The position numbers were made by a program, and so were the translations under genes. A stretch of DNA of 64,000 nucleotides from Amanita rubescens (lineage: Eukaryota; Basidiomycota; Agaricomycetes; Agaricales; Amanitaceae). Positions within the stretch are counted from its first letter, which is position 1. Each line of letters starts with the position of its first letter. The stretch covers positions 186,001-250,000 of the forward strand of contig WION01000019.1 of NCBI GenBank assembly GCA_015039365.1, given 5' to 3'. Below are positions 1 to 12,095 of this stretch, piece after piece. Below the pieces are notes generated by a model. It saw nothing but the letters and a program-made list of their open reading frames with translations, was not told the origin of the DNA and ran no database searches.

Positions 1-1257
1 GTCGGGACGCGACGTGAGGAGGGGTCCGGGGTTAAATGCGAGCTCTTTCTCTGTCTTTCCTTTCCTTCTTGTGCGGCAGCCTCGTAGTAATCGGCGCCAC
101 GGATGTGAAGCAAGGGCAAGGTCACTCATCACGACCTCGGAGACTACTCGATAGCGAGTAGCTAGATACCTCTCCCCCACGGAACTGGTTCTAGGGAGAA
201 GGGTAAGGTATAGATATCAGGTAAGTCCTGATATCACTCTTGTTGACACAGCTGATGTACGTCCGTGTTTAGACGCGAGTATCGGGGTGTTCACGAGGAT
301 TTCCTTCCTGGCGCGTTTTGACAAGAGGGAACAGGCACTCGAGCAGCCCATTCAGTCTATCGATGAAGATGGAGTGTGGACGAGCGAGATGGATGAGGGA
401 CAGTATTTTTGGGATGAGGGTATGTACTTCCTCGTCTTTTCTTCCGTTTCACGCTGACTACTTTCGCAGCTCCACTTTATCGGTCTGTGGGACTGAGAAG
501 TGAGTCGCTTCATCCGACAACGGAGGGATTGGTAGAGGATAAACTATGGGTCGACTCTCGACCTTTCTCTCGTGCGGCCATAAGCAACTCAAGGTTTGGG
601 AAGAGGAGATGGACGGGAACTGTCTGCGCGAGGGCAGCCCTGGCTCGGCGCGTTCCTTCCTACCCCCGTTAACCGCATCGTGTAGACGCAGTCAACTTAA
701 GTGGACCGATACGAGACTCTGGGATGAGCCGCCAGAATAGAAGACTTGAGGAGTCCGTTGAACTCTTCAATGGATTGGAACCGGCGGCGAGATTAACTCA
801 ACACATAGCCAGTCCCTTCCCCTCTTTGAAGAAAAGTAAAATAGAGCGATAAAGGGCCCTGTGGACGTGGTACTGACGTGAGTGGCTTCACGTCTCATTT
901 ACTTCTCTCGATAACTGACAACGTTGTGTAGTACGTCATCTCGTATTTCTCATAGGAGGGATAGCTATTAGGGAACAGCTAATTAACCAGGTGCGTTCCC
1001 TGGTATTTCTTTCTCTCGTCGACGTTGACAGACTGCTTACGTTAGCTCACATGATAGCAAGTCGCAATTGAGGGCTGTTCAACTAGGCACAAGGAGGACG
1101 GAGGGAAAGCGGCCGGGTTTAGGTGACGAGTCAGCCTGCTTACGAGGCAATGGCTGCACGATCACGCACAAACACCAATCCAGAATATCTGAGTTCAAAA
1201 TACAGTTACAGCGGGAGCCCTCGCCAATGATTCGCCATACTTACAGGCTGTGTCGTG
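1..1257. other. No recognisable gene
   Basis: Only short overlapping open frames are present on both strands, with no recognised domain and no convincing exon chain. Nothing in this stretch could be assigned. It lies downstream of the acyltransferase gene on the minus strand. Confidence 0.5.
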
Positions 1258-2561
1258 TCACGAATAGTAAGCCCACTCCAAAATAGGTTCTAAAATGCCA
1301 AAGTTCGAAGACATCTCTGCCAACCCCGCCCGATGCAATGGATCCGTCCAGTTTGGAACCGTATACGTAAACCACAAAACAACCCAAACGTATCCAATGT
1401 ATTGCCATGACTCGCGGATGGAGAGCCATTTGGCGATATCAATAATTGTGCTTTCGACGGTGATACCAACGGCTTGCAACAAGAAGAAACGTAGTGAACC
1501 GCCTTGCGACCAATCCCCTATTAGGGAATAGTCACCGGCAACGTGTATCACGGCCGCTATTGCAAACGAGACGTAGACTTGCGCGAGGAAAGACGCTTTT
1601 GTGCCCTTTTTTAGACGAAGCACGTTGTAGGCGAGAAAACGAGCATGGGAGACACCTGGCTGGGATTACATGTTACCACGTTGCCTATGCACTCGAAAAA
1701 ATAGACCATACCCGTCGTAGTATCTGATGCCACACGCGCCTGTGCTACATCAGCTTGTGTATGTATATATGAACAAAACTGCGCTCACCCCCAAAACCTT
1801 TGCAAGGTATATGCATCACTGAGAGATCCAAACAGAGGCACCCAATCTTGAGGTTCCAAGTAACCCGACAAGACTCCCAAGATACCCAACGCGCGATGGG
1901 ACATCCCTATAGCCACCATAGCACACTTGCCATACACAAGCACGTTCACCATCTGCCAAAACAGACCATCCGCCGCCATTGAACGCCCGTCGATCGCGAA
2001 ATAGTTGCTTTTCTTCGTGTACGTAGTAAGCAGTTCATACACAATGACATCGAGCGCCAGCCTCCCAAGTTCTTGGAAAACAAACTTTTGACGCGTTACG
2101 GAAGGCAGCGGGCGCGGGGGCAAGGCATGGGTTGGTTCGTGGGACCATCCGACGCAGCGGTAGTTGATAAACAATGAAGCGGCCCATTTGACGCGTCCGA
2201 ACAGTGAAAGGCGGAACGCAGGTTCTTTTTGTCCTTTGACAAATAATTCGCGTTGAACGTCTGTCAGGAGGATATAGTCGGAAGCTGTAAAGAGTTGCGA
2301 AAGAACGAGGGAGGCGTAGGTATACTCCACGGGAGAATGGTACTGCAGCGCGGATCGGAAAAAGTATGCCACGCCAAGGATGATGGGCACGATGAAGAGG
2401 CGCCTGTATGGGGACGGTTTCACGACCAGAGCTAGGAAGAAGAAGAGGAGCGTGGATGCGATGGAGAGTTGGAGAGCGGCCATTATGATGGCGGAATAAA
2501 TGCGGGAGTCGTAGGGAGCATCAGGGTTGGATAGTGCGGTACGACTCTCACATTGTGGCAA
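1258..2561 (-). CDS. Wax-synthase-like membrane-bound O-acyltransferase
   Basis: Three exons on the minus strand: 2561-1789, 1739-1712 and 1659-1258. The 28-nt middle exon restores the frame and encodes the hallmark segment RVWHQILRR, with the His that is catalytic in membrane-bound O-acyltransferases of the wax synthase type. The N-terminal third has several hydrophobic segments (around residues 25-75), and the last exon carries more membrane spans (FLAQVYVSFAIAAVIHVAGDY and onward). Length, about 400 residues, suits fungal wax-synthase-domain proteins, which transfer acyl groups to alcohols or terpenoids in membranes. Introns are about 50 nt with GTGAGC and GTATGG donors. The start could be the Met at 2561 or an internal Met about 25 codons later. 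No terpene cyclase or P450 neighbour is seen, so a biosynthetic cluster role is not supported. Confidence 0.72.
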
Positions 2562-3589
2562 CGTTCCGCTACTTGCTCTGGTGTGATGACAAATGAGGGA
2601 TGTGGTGTGTTTGGCGCCGCAACAGACTGTCCGATGTTCTTTAGTCTCCCGTAGTCAGACCAATAAATTCGGTCTTTTTTGAATTGACGTGATGCACGAC
2701 GACACTCATATATGATGTTCTTTGGCGGAAAATCAGTCTATGTCTCAGGCAACCCCCAAAGACCCTCATCCACACGCATCTCCCGGCCATGGATATCATG
2801 AGCCCATCTCCATCACCACGGGCCAACACGTTGATCATGACTTCGCCTCATACCACTTTTGTATGCCACTTCTGATCCCACATCAACGTCCTCCGATTTG
2901 CCTTCTACAGCAGTTCGATATTCCTTGACCTCGTCCCCGCCTCTGCTGAACGTCACGAAACCAACTGGAGCGCTCAAACCACCTTCTGCTTCTCAGATCT
3001 GAAAAGCATCGTGTAAACGCTCCGTCCTCGATGCAGCCATGACTGACATACACTTCGCCGATGAGTCAGGTGCGAGTCCAATTTGCAATTACTTTTCTAC
3101 TTTTCTACCCGGTTTCCTTCCCCCAAACACGGTTACGGTGCCTCCAAGCGGGCAGACACCATCATTCTGTCGGCATGGATGGACACCGCTGGTCTTCCAG
3201 GCTTATTATGAGCAAATCGTGCTAGTGTTCAAGGCGTAGGCGTACCTTCACCAACGGTGGGTGCGTTATGCGCCTATCTATGTGGAATTTGTATTCCATC
3301 ACTGTTCTTTACGCGTAGGCGTGCATCGGAATGCTATGGCGAGGCAGGAAAACAGGATATGGCCCGGGTGATGGCGTGTTTTGGACTTTGATTTAGAGAT
3401 GGAGAATGATCTAGATTAGCATGTCATAGAGATGTGGCATGCCGCATTCCCAATGTCCATATGGTGAATGTAATATGTTGGAACCGCTTGCCAAGCCTTT
3501 GTGAATGCGTGACTAGCTGAGGTGGGAATACGTGACCAGCAATTGTGACACGTCCATCAGCGCATCTTGATCTACCACACATCAACAAC
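2562..3589. other. Divergent intergenic region
   Basis: This lies between the acyltransferase (minus) and the NLR-like gene (plus) and so should hold both promoters. No coding exon, repeat or RNA gene was recognised. Confidence 0.45.
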
Positions 3590-5639
3590 ATGAATGCCAG
3601 TTTCAATCATAGTACTTTCAATGAGATCCATGGCAACTATGTATGTATTCAGTTTGCATTGAGAGTTGACTTTATTCAAATACAAAACCAGAATCAGGAT
3701 ATACATAGTATGTCTGAATCACTAAGTCATAATTTTGTCTTAAATGTTATATCAAGTAAATACTACAGAACTTCTTGGTTTGTAATATTTTGTGATGCTT
3801 CCACCATGCATAACCCTAGTACTCTTACAGAAAAGTTCAAAAAATGGTTGAATGCACCTGACCCTTCAATCAACCACAACAATATTAGAAAGAAACATTA
3901 TAAAGGCACTGGTCAATGGCTACTTGGTGATGAGAGATATGTTGCTTGGAAGGAACAATCTAATTCTTTCCTGTGGATCAATGGCATATGTAGGTGATGC
4001 TTTCTAAGTTTATATAATGGTATGATGACCCAATAATTAAAAGCTGGTTGTGGGAAGACAATCATTTGGTGACTATACATATCTCTGTCATCTTTTGCTA
4101 ACCAAAAGTTGAGGAGAGAACAGTTCCACAGTCATTGAAGATCTCAAAGCCATTGTTAAGAATCAGCCTGAAATTGGCTTTGCCTATTTCTATTTTGACA
4201 TCAATGACTCAGCAAAACAGACTTCTAGAGGTCTTCTTTCATCTTTAGTGTTAAGTTTGACAGCAAAGTCCAAGGATTATTCTCTGTTGGAAAGGCTTTA
4301 TAAGGAACATGACCAGCTGCACAAGCCAACAGAGGATGAACTCCTCCATCTGTTTATGAAACTTCTGCAATGCTTCAAGCAAGTTTATGTGGCTATTGAT
4401 GCACTGGATGAATGTGATGGTTATGACCAATTATTTGATCAAGTGATCAAAGTTATTCATGGATGGCAGTTACCACATTTTCACCTTTTGGCAAGCAGCA
4501 GGAGAGAGCAACACATCAATGCTACCATAGGAGAGTTTACTCCAACAGAAATATGCCTGTCTGCAGAGCTAGTTCAAAATGACATCATATATTATGTCTA
4601 TTCAGTTGTTGGAAAAGATCATAGGTTGAAGAGATGGGATCACACAATACAAGAACATGTGAAGAATGCCCTAATTAGTGGTGCAAAAGGAATGTATGTA
4701 TGATTATATTCATTATTGTGATTATGTTCACAGTACCTGAAAGGTTTCGTTGGGTTGCATGCCAATTTGAAGAGTTGAAGCACTGTCCAAATGAGAAGGT
4801 ACTTATGGACACATTGAAAAGCCTTCCAAAGAATTTAGGGGCTATATATGATCAAATACTTCAGAGGATTGATGAAAGAGAGATGTCATCAGCAAAAGTT
4901 ATTCTACAATGGTTGATACTGGGAAAACAACCTTTGACAACAGAGGAACTAGCTGTTGTTTTGACATTTGATCCATCCACTGGCAGTTTTGATCCCAGAT
5001 TGCAGTTGCCTGATCTTGATGATATAATACAACTGTGCTCCAGTCTTGTAATAAAGACCTATGGAGACAGAGTTCAACTAGCACATGCATCTGTGAAGGA
5101 GTACTTCCTTTGCAATACATGGAAGATAGGATTACCAGATGCACAGTCAGGCCATACTTCCATTTCTCATTGCTGTTTGAGGGATCTTCTGCAAAATGCT
5201 AGACCATGGGATCAATTGTTTGTGGATACAAGGCATTTTCCCCTCTTGCATTATTCTGTTAGATATTGGATAGATCACTACAAGCTTAGCAACAAGAATG
5301 AAATTTTGCAGGGGATTGTGACAACATTTTTCCTAAATGAAGATGGTACATTTGGGAGGTGGATAGATTGTTATAAGCAGTTTGATAAAGTAAATGAAAT
5401 ACCATTATATGATTATGAAAGATGGATGAAAGACAATAAGAAGTTTGATACAGTAAATCAAACAGGGTTTGGTAAAAAAATATCACCACTTCATTATGTT
5501 ATACTACTTGGACTACAGGACATTATGGAGGATTTACTCATAAGATATCCATGGTTTTTGGCATGTAATGAAAATCTCTATGTTGCAGCAGCAATGGGTG
5601 GAGATAGTGACATTATGAAGTTTTTCTTGGACATAGGAA

Positions 5640-6243
5640 CCAATGTAAATAAAGAGGATAATTGTGTTGGGAATGCATTAGAAGTTGCAATTGTTAAGGG
5701 ATATGTTGAAATTGTCAGACTTCTCTTGAACAGGCCCAGAGCAAATGTCAATGCTCAAGGTGTAGAATATAGTAATTCACTGCAGGCTGCAATATCTGAG
5801 GGACATGTTGAAATTGCCAGGCTTCTCTTGGATAAAGGAGCAGATGTGAATACACAGAGTGGAATGTATGGAAGTGCATTGCAGGCTGCAATATCTAAGG
5901 GACATGTTGAAATTGCCAGGCTTCTCTTGGATAAAGGACTCACAGATGTGAATGCACAGGGTGGAAAGTATGGAAATGCATTGCAGGCTGCAATATCTGA
6001 GGGACATGTTGAAATTGCCAGGCTTCTCTTGGATAAAGGAGCAGATGTGAATACACAGGGTGGAATGTATGGAAGTGCATTGCAGGCTGCAATATCTAAG
6101 GGACATGTTGAAATTGCCAGGCTTCTCTTGGATAAAGGAGCAGATGTGAATGCACAGGGTGGAAAATATAATACTGCATTGCAGGCTGCAATATCTATGG
6201 GGCATGTTGAAATTGCTAGGCTTCTCTTGGATAAAGGAGCAGA
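5640..6243 (+). repeat. Ankyrin repeat array, left part
   Basis: Tandem units of about 33 codons (99 nt) follow the ankyrin pattern, for example ALQAAISKGHVEIARLLLDK followed by GADVN. The last five units are nearly identical at DNA level, including synonymous sites, which points to recent unit expansion or gene conversion. One unit carries two extra codons (around 5938-5945). Confidence 0.85.
6239..6243. repeat. Target-site duplication, left (GCAGA)
   Basis: The five bases GCAGA sit directly before the left LTR and occur again directly after the right LTR at 14366-14370. A 5-bp duplication is usual for Ty3/gypsy integrases. Confidence 0.9.
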
Positions 6244-6697
6244 TGTTACGAACTCGTTAATCTCAACTTAAGTTGCAGCGGCAACTCTAGTCACGATTAC
6301 AAGTCTTAAGTCAAACGTTAAGATTATAAGTTCAATACTAAGTCAATGCGTTGACTTAGTATCTGAGGACGATTGTGGTAGATGAGTTTTAAGAGTACGG
6401 TTATATTGCCTGACGACAATAAACAGCTAAGTCGAACTTAGGGTTCGACTCTAGAATACATGCGGTATTTATACTAGCAAGTACAATGAGACGTACTAAT
6501 TAATGAATAATGGTGAGTACGAAAGTAAGTACAAGGACGGCGTCATATGTGGAACAAGGGATGGTATAAACAAGTAAACGAGTTAGTCCGTATGAATCGA
6601 GCATAAGGGGAGCGACGAGTAAGGTATGCATAAAGAAAATAAACATGTCCGACGTATCATGTAAGCATAATGCGGGAGTCCGTACCGTGTTGTAACA
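6244..6697 (-). repeat. 3' LTR of the retrotransposon
   Basis: 454 bp, starts TGTTACGAAC and ends GTTGTAACA on the plus strand. It matches the LTR at 13912-14365 base for base as read here. Short inverted ends (TGTTAC / GTAACA) are visible. Confidence 0.93.
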
Positions 6698-6700
6698 CTA

Positions 6701-6712
6701 GCTCTCCCCTAC
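6701..6712 (-). other. Polypurine tract
   Basis: On the minus strand the sequence just before the 3' LTR reads GTAGGGGAGAGC, a purine run in the place expected for priming plus-strand DNA synthesis during reverse transcription. Confidence 0.7.
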
Positions 6713-6737
6713 GTTGTTGACCGCAACAACAAAACGT

Positions 6738-8486
6738 TCAGGTGTTCATGTTGTGCATGGCGTCGTCATCGTGCTGATAGCCATAGTCGCCGTAAAGGTC
6801 GCAGGCGTCGTCGTCGGCTCCATCGCACTGTCGTCCGTTGACGCATGCCTGACACTGTGATGCGTGGTGTGCCTTCTTCTTTCCCTTCTTTTTCGGCTGA
6901 TGAGGGCGGCGGCTAGTGGAAGCGGAGGTATTGGCGGTATCTGCGGTAGTTCGAGAACGTCCTTTCTTCTTAGTGGAAGGACCGGGCGTCGGATCGCGTC
7001 GGCGCGTGGGAGCGCGTGGAGGTAGAGTAGACATAGGAGGAATTGTAGTAGCAAGATGGTGATCCTCAGAGGCATGCTTTCCTCGGCAGTGAATGCAGCG
7101 GTTGTAACGATGGGGGCGTTGATTGGCGGCATTTGTCATACTGCGGGTCGTAGGTCGTCGAGAAGGCGGAGTGTCGTTTCGTCGAGCAGTGGGGACAGGA
7201 ATATTCCAGACTCCGTGGCGAATAACGGTGGTGGTTGGGGGTGATGCGGATCGAGGAGGAGGAGGAGCCTTCTTATCTCGTTTCGGTTCTTCCTCAATGA
7301 GATCGCCTGTTGTACGGATTCGGCGATGAAGATCGAGATCGCTGATCGCATTATTGATCTGCGCAATGTGGTCGCTAGTGAGTTGATGCAAAGGAACTCC
7401 ATCTGCGAATTCGGTCGTGGTCCATTCCGTGTCTCCTTGGATACTGGACAAGAGATCTCGGATCTTTCCGGTGAGGCACCAGATTTCTCTTGATTTACGA
7501 TCTGTCTCCATAATGCATCTAGTTGCTCGGTGTCGGTCGGGTGTAACTTCGGTAGCGCGAAACCAATGGTTGACAGCGATGCGGTTATTCTGATCGTGGG
7601 GTTGTATTTTTAATCCAAACCTTTGATCGTCAATGCTTTCTATAGCAAGGATAATGTAACGTTCGATGTCGGCCGTGAGAAGTCGTCGTAATAGATCTAT
7701 CGCCAGTTGATCTAGGTTTCCTCCTTTCGGATGAATGTCTTCCCAGTATAGTGACGTAACGTTCACAAACGTTTCGATTAAATCGGCACAATGATAGTTG
7801 TACTGATCTCGGGCTTGACCGGCAAGGGTAGTGGCGGTTCGGAAATCCATAAGAAGTCGCCAGACTCGGGCTATCCTTTCTTGGTCAAAGATGTCGACCT
7901 GTAATCTAGCGGCGTTACAGATTAGAGTGACGCGGTCTCTAACCTTGGTGTAAGTAGTAATTCCGTGATAACTGAGATAGAGATCGGGGGTGGTTCGTAT
8001 GATGGGGCCAGCCATATCGCGGTTAGTCCCATCTGTACCGTGACTCTGGTCGTTGCCTCGAATAGATTCGTTATGAGGTCGAGTCGAAGTGTGACTGGCA
8101 AGTACCGTCTCTCTATGTAAGGTAACGCTAATGTCTTCAGCGTTTCTAGGTGGGATCGGTCGGCTATTGCAATCTTCCGTAATTCGTCCAGGTACAGCCA
8201 GAGTTTCTGATGTTCCGTGGTGGGTTTCCTGGGTTTCGGTGGGAGTGATCGGGATCGTCTGAGACGAGGTCTGATCGGGAGATCTGTGGGGAACATCAAC
8301 GAAGTCGTTCGGGTCAATGTCCTCTTCGTCGGTGTCGGTGGTATGAAGAACGAGTCGGGGTCGGTGGGGTTCAGTGGAAGTAGTGAATCGGGTGTCGGTG
8401 GTGTCTCCGGCATAGAATTCGGACCAGGGGAAGCGTTGAACGGTGTCGTTTCCATTCTGCATAGTAACTTGGTGTATGAGTGACAT
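6738..8486 (-). CDS. Third frame of the retrotransposon, unknown product
   Basis: A 582-residue frame downstream of pol, a position where most chromoviruses have no gene. The ATG lies one base after the pol stop (TGAAATG), which would suit termination-reinitiation. The N-terminal quarter is rich in Ser, Thr, Pro and Asp. Residues about 170-390 look globular with helical stretches such as RIARVWRLLMDFRTATTLAG. The C-terminus is basic and Pro-rich, with a Cys/His cluster CIHCRGKHASEDHH and a later CQACVNGRQC segment that could bind zinc or nucleic acid. No signal peptide or membrane span is seen, so an envelope protein is unlikely. The function is not recognised; a second nucleic-acid-binding or Gag-like protein is one possibility. 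Confidence 0.75.
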   Translation of the reverse strand: MSLIHQVTMQNGNDTVQRFPWSEFYAGDTTDTRFTTSTEPHRPRLVLHTTDTDEEDIDPNDFVDVPHRSPDQTSSQTIPITPTETQETHHGTSETLAVPGRITEDCNSRPIPPRNAEDISVTLHRETVLASHTSTRPHNESIRGNDQSHGTDGTNRDMAGPIIRTTPDLYLSYHGITTYTKVRDRVTLICNAARLQVDIFDQERIARVWRLLMDFRTATTLAGQARDQYNYHCADLIETFVNVTSLYWEDIHPKGGNLDQLAIDLLRRLLTADIERYIILAIESIDDQRFGLKIQPHDQNNRIAVNHWFRATEVTPDRHRATRCIMETDRKSREIWCLTGKIRDLLSSIQGDTEWTTTEFADGVPLHQLTSDHIAQINNAISDLDLHRRIRTTGDLIEEEPKRDKKAPPPPRSASPPTTTVIRHGVWNIPVPTARRNDTPPSRRPTTRSMTNAANQRPHRYNRCIHCRGKHASEDHHLATTIPPMSTLPPRAPTRRRDPTPGPSTKKKGRSRTTADTANTSASTSRRPHQPKKKGKKKAHHASQCQACVNGRQCDGADDDACDLYGDYGYQHDDDAMHNMNT

Positions 8487-8487
8487 T

Positions 8488-11400
8488 TCAGAGTTTCCTT
8501 CGTCTTTTATATTCTAGAAGGAGATCTTCCATATGCGTCAAGTTATTTTCTGGTTCCCATGTGTTTTCGCTGGTGTCATAGCCTTTCCACTTTACTAGGA
8601 ATTGTAATTTCCTTCTAAACTTGCGATGTGCAAGCAGTGCTTCCACTTCGTATTCTTGTTCTCCTTCGATCAGATCGGGAGGGGGCCTTGTTTCCGTTAT
8701 TCCGTGAAAGGAAGTTTCTTTGAACGGTGTTAGTAAGGCGGCGTGGAATACATTATGAATTTTCCATTGTCTTGGTAGCGTGAGACGATATGTCACTGGT
8801 CCTAAGACTTCTTTGATGGAAAAGGGACCTTCTCGTTTAGGTGCGAGCTTTCTGCTCTGATAAGGAATCTTCAGGTTCCTAGACTCTAACCATACTTTGT
8901 CATTGACTTTGAACGGTTTAGTCTTTCTCGTTGTTCTTTCCATCATCTTAGCTCGTGCTAGATCATGTGCGGCGAGTGCTTCTTCTCGTGCGCGGAACAA
9001 GGAGTTGATGCGGTTATCGGCGGTTGGTGTATTTGTCTTGTTTGAGACAAGGGGGAGTGCAACCGGGGATGTTCCATACATCAATTGAAAGGGCGATTGT
9101 TTCAATGCTTCATGAGTGCGTGAATTATGCGCGAATTGTGCTATTGGTATCATCTTGTTCCAAGTATCTGGTTCATAGGCACAGAATATTCGGAGATAAG
9201 CTTCTAATTCGGCGTTATATCGCTCCGTTTGTCCATCAGTCTGTGGATGGAAGGCGGTACTCATTTTGTGTTTGATTTTTAATGAGTTCATTATGCCGTT
9301 AAAGACGTGTGATGCGAACTGTGGTCCTCGATCGGAGATCATGACGTTGGGTAAACCGAAGTTTTTGAATACATTCCGAATGTAGAGGTCGGCGGTTTCG
9401 TTGGCGGTGATAGTTTTGTTACAAGGCATGAGAATTACTCCCTTTGTAAGTCCTTGATCGACCACGATAAAGATAGAATCGAAACCGTTACTTGTGGGTA
9501 AATCGGTTATGAAATCCATAGTTATTTGTTGAAAAGGTCGGTGTGCGTGAGACTTGATTGGCATCAGAGGTGCGGCAGTAGGGTGTGTATTCGATTTCAT
9601 TTGTTGACATGCCGTGCATCCGTCAATGAACTGTTTAACCATTTTAGACATTAATGGCCACCAGTAATATTCCTTTAATAAGGCGAGTGTTTTGAAGAAA
9701 CCGGGGTGTCCGCTTGTTGGTGATTCATGAAAATCTCTGATAATATCTCGGCGAAGGTCGGTGTCAGGGGGAATAAAGGATTTCCCTTTGTACAGGATTA
9801 ATTCATCGTCAAGGGTCCAATCAGAAAGGGCAGTGCGTAAGGGTGGTGTTCCCTTTTCTTTTAGACATTTCTTGATTGATTGAGCAAATTCGTCTTTGAC
9901 AGTTATTTCTATTGCTCTGTTACGGAGATCTTCGGCGATTGTGCGAACAAAGAGTTCTTTTGGGAGCATTGTTATTAACTCTTCTGGTTCGTCTTTTGTC
10001 ATATGATCGGGTCGGCGGGATAGTGCATCCGCTATTATTAGTTTTGCTCCGGGAACGTGGGTTAATTTTATATTAAATCGAGACAAGTCGTTCCACCATC
10101 GTGCTTGGCGGTTTGTAAGACGTTGTGGTTCTCGATAATAGAGTAAATTCTTGTGGTCGCAATGAATAATGACAGGGTGTTCTGCTCCTTCAAGCAGGTA
10201 TCTCCATTCGTTATAAAGAGCGTAGTAAATGGCGAATAACTCTCGGTCGTAGATTTGCCATCGTGTTTCAGTTGGCGTTAAAGCGTGGGATAGGTATCCG
10301 CATGGGTGTAAGTCGCCATTATCGTCTTTTTGCATAAGAACTGCTCCGATTGCGCGGTCTGATGCGTCTGTTTGTAGGATAAAGGGTTTGTTAACATCGG
10401 GCATCATTAAGACAGGTGCGGATGTGAAGCGTTCTTTTAATAGATCAAATGCGACTTGGCATTCTGCGGTCCATGTCCATAATTTGTTTTTCTTTGTTAG
10501 GTCGTGCAGGGGTCGTGCAAGGTGGGCGAATCCGAAAATAAACCTTCGATAGTAATTTCCGAATCCTAAAAAGGATCTAACTTGTTTAACGGTAGTAGGG
10601 GTTGGCCAGTCCCTGATTCCGGCAAGTTTGATCGGGTCCATTTTTATTGTATTTTTGGATATGACGGTGCCTAGAAAATCAACTTCTTGGGCAGCGAATT
10701 TACACTTTTCAAGCTTGAGGTAAAGATCGTGTTTCTGTAATCGTTCAAGTACTTGTTTTGTTCGAATCTCGAGTTCTTCTTTAGTGTGCGCATGTATTAG
10801 CATGTCATCCATATAGATGACAAGCCATCCTTTTTCCGTAAAATCCCTGAAATAATCGTCCATCATAGCTTGAAACGTTGCTGGTGAATTTCGTAATCCA
10901 AAGAACATGACGTTAGGTTCAAATAAACCTCGATTGGTGATAAAGGCGGCTTTCCATCTGTCAGATTCCTTGATTTGAACGTTATTATATCCCCATCGGA
11001 TATCCAATTTTGTAAAGTATTCCGAATCTTTGAGTTTGATCATAAGATCGGAGATAAGAGGTAATGGATATGCGTTTGGTTTAGTATATTCGTTCAAATA
11101 TCGATAATCTTGACAGGGTCGTAATTTTTGTGCTTCTTTCTTTTCTACAAAGAAGAAAGGTGATGCCTGCGGTGATTTCGACGGTCTGATGTAGCCTTTT
11201 TCGACGTGTTCTTTAATCCATTCATCCAGTGTATTCTGCTGTTTCGGAGATAAGGGATAGATTTTTCCTCTTTTTGGTATGAAATCATCGCGAAGTTCTA
11301 TCTGGTGATCCCAAGATCGGCTTTCTGGGAATCGTTCACTTGCTTTTTTCTCGAATACGTCTTTCCATGCCGAGTATTCAGGAGGGAGTGTGTAAACCTC

Positions 11401-12093
11401 CTCTGTTTGATGGTATTTGTGTTCCATTTGTTGAGCTGGTGTATATCGTGCGATAGTTACTTGGTCATATTCGTCTTCTGACCAGCTTCCTATATCCTCA
11501 AATGTATGCGTGTTCCATCCGTGATCTGTCGTCTGTGATCCTTTGTGTGACATCAAATATCCGATGACAAGATCTTCTTCCTGTTCAGGCATAGCTATTC
11601 TGTCAATCTGTTGACAGATGCTCCGAAGTGATGCCTTGATTTTGTCCTGTTCAGAGTCTCGGAACTCTAGAGTCTTTTCTCTCCAATTTACGTCAGGGTT
11701 ATGCTTCTCTAGCCAGGGAAGCCCCAGTATAATCGTTTGTTTTCCTATTGCTGATACGTGAAACCATTCGGTCATGCGTTTTCCGTTCATTTCGAAGGTG
11801 ATTAGACATTGTTCATCAATTTCTCCTTCTTTGTTTATGGTGCCATCGACGTTATAAACTCTAATTGGTCGTGGAGTTTTTCGTTTTCTCCATTTGTGTG
11901 CTATCCTCTTGTCGATAAATATCCCTTCGGCTCCGCAGTCGACAAGGGCAACGAGGTTTTCAGTGTTGTTTTCAGTTTCAACTTTGATAGGGACAGATAA
12001 TCTTCGTTTCGAAATAGATTGTACTGTTACATGAGATATATTGAGAGTTGAATCTGGTGTATCTGAGACTTCATCCACTGTCATGAGTCCCAC
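8488..12093 (-). CDS. pol: Pol polyprotein (PR-RT-RNaseH-IN-chromodomain)
   Basis: About 1,201 residues. Domains in order: retropepsin-like protease with the variant DCGAEG; reverse transcriptase with LRPCQDYRYLN and the catalytic YMDD in VIYMDDML; RNase H with ILQTDASDRAIGAVL; the integrase zinc motif (H..H..C..C around HESPTSGHPG and CTACQQMK); the integrase core starting TMDFITDLP; and a C-terminal chromodomain (FLVKWKGYDTSENTWEPENN). The gag stop is at 12096-12098. The pol frame lies -1 to gag, is open across the gag stop, and the local sequence is a run of five T before the stop, so -1 slippage at TTT or reinitiation at GTG 12093 or ATG 12084 are both possible. The chromodomain classes the element as a chromovirus. 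Confidence 0.95.
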   Translation of the reverse strand: MGLMTVDEVSDTPDSTLNISHVTVQSISKRRLSVPIKVETENNTENLVALVDCGAEGIFIDKRIAHKWRKRKTPRPIRVYNVDGTINKEGEIDEQCLITFEMNGKRMTEWFHVSAIGKQTIILGLPWLEKHNPDVNWREKTLEFRDSEQDKIKASLRSICQQIDRIAMPEQEEDLVIGYLMSHKGSQTTDHGWNTHTFEDIGSWSEDEYDQVTIARYTPAQQMEHKYHQTEEVYTLPPEYSAWKDVFEKKASERFPESRSWDHQIELRDDFIPKRGKIYPLSPKQQNTLDEWIKEHVEKGYIRPSKSPQASPFFFVEKKEAQKLRPCQDYRYLNEYTKPNAYPLPLISDLMIKLKDSEYFTKLDIRWGYNNVQIKESDRWKAAFITNRGLFEPNVMFFGLRNSPATFQAMMDDYFRDFTEKGWLVIYMDDMLIHAHTKEELEIRTKQVLERLQKHDLYLKLEKCKFAAQEVDFLGTVISKNTIKMDPIKLAGIRDWPTPTTVKQVRSFLGFGNYYRRFIFGFAHLARPLHDLTKKNKLWTWTAECQVAFDLLKERFTSAPVLMMPDVNKPFILQTDASDRAIGAVLMQKDDNGDLHPCGYLSHALTPTETRWQIYDRELFAIYYALYNEWRYLLEGAEHPVIIHCDHKNLLYYREPQRLTNRQARWWNDLSRFNIKLTHVPGAKLIIADALSRRPDHMTKDEPEELITMLPKELFVRTIAEDLRNRAIEITVKDEFAQSIKKCLKEKGTPPLRTALSDWTLDDELILYKGKSFIPPDTDLRRDIIRDFHESPTSGHPGFFKTLALLKEYYWWPLMSKMVKQFIDGCTACQQMKSNTHPTAAPLMPIKSHAHRPFQQITMDFITDLPTSNGFDSIFIVVDQGLTKGVILMPCNKTITANETADLYIRNVFKNFGLPNVMISDRGPQFASHVFNGIMNSLKIKHKMSTAFHPQTDGQTERYNAELEAYLRIFCAYEPDTWNKMIPIAQFAHNSRTHEALKQSPFQLMYGTSPVALPLVSNKTNTPTADNRINSLFRAREEALAAHDLARAKMMERTTRKTKPFKVNDKVWLESRNLKIPYQSRKLAPKREGPFSIKEVLGPVTYRLTLPRQWKIHNVFHAALLTPFKETSFHGITETRPPPDLIEGEQEYEVEALLAHRKFRRKLQFLVKWKGYDTSENTWEPENNLTHMEDLLLEYKRRRKL

Positions 12094-12095
12094 TG

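Noticed and set aside
8897..9275. Plus-strand frames within the retrotransposon pol region
   Set aside because: They lie antisense to the intact integrase coding region and resemble no protein family.
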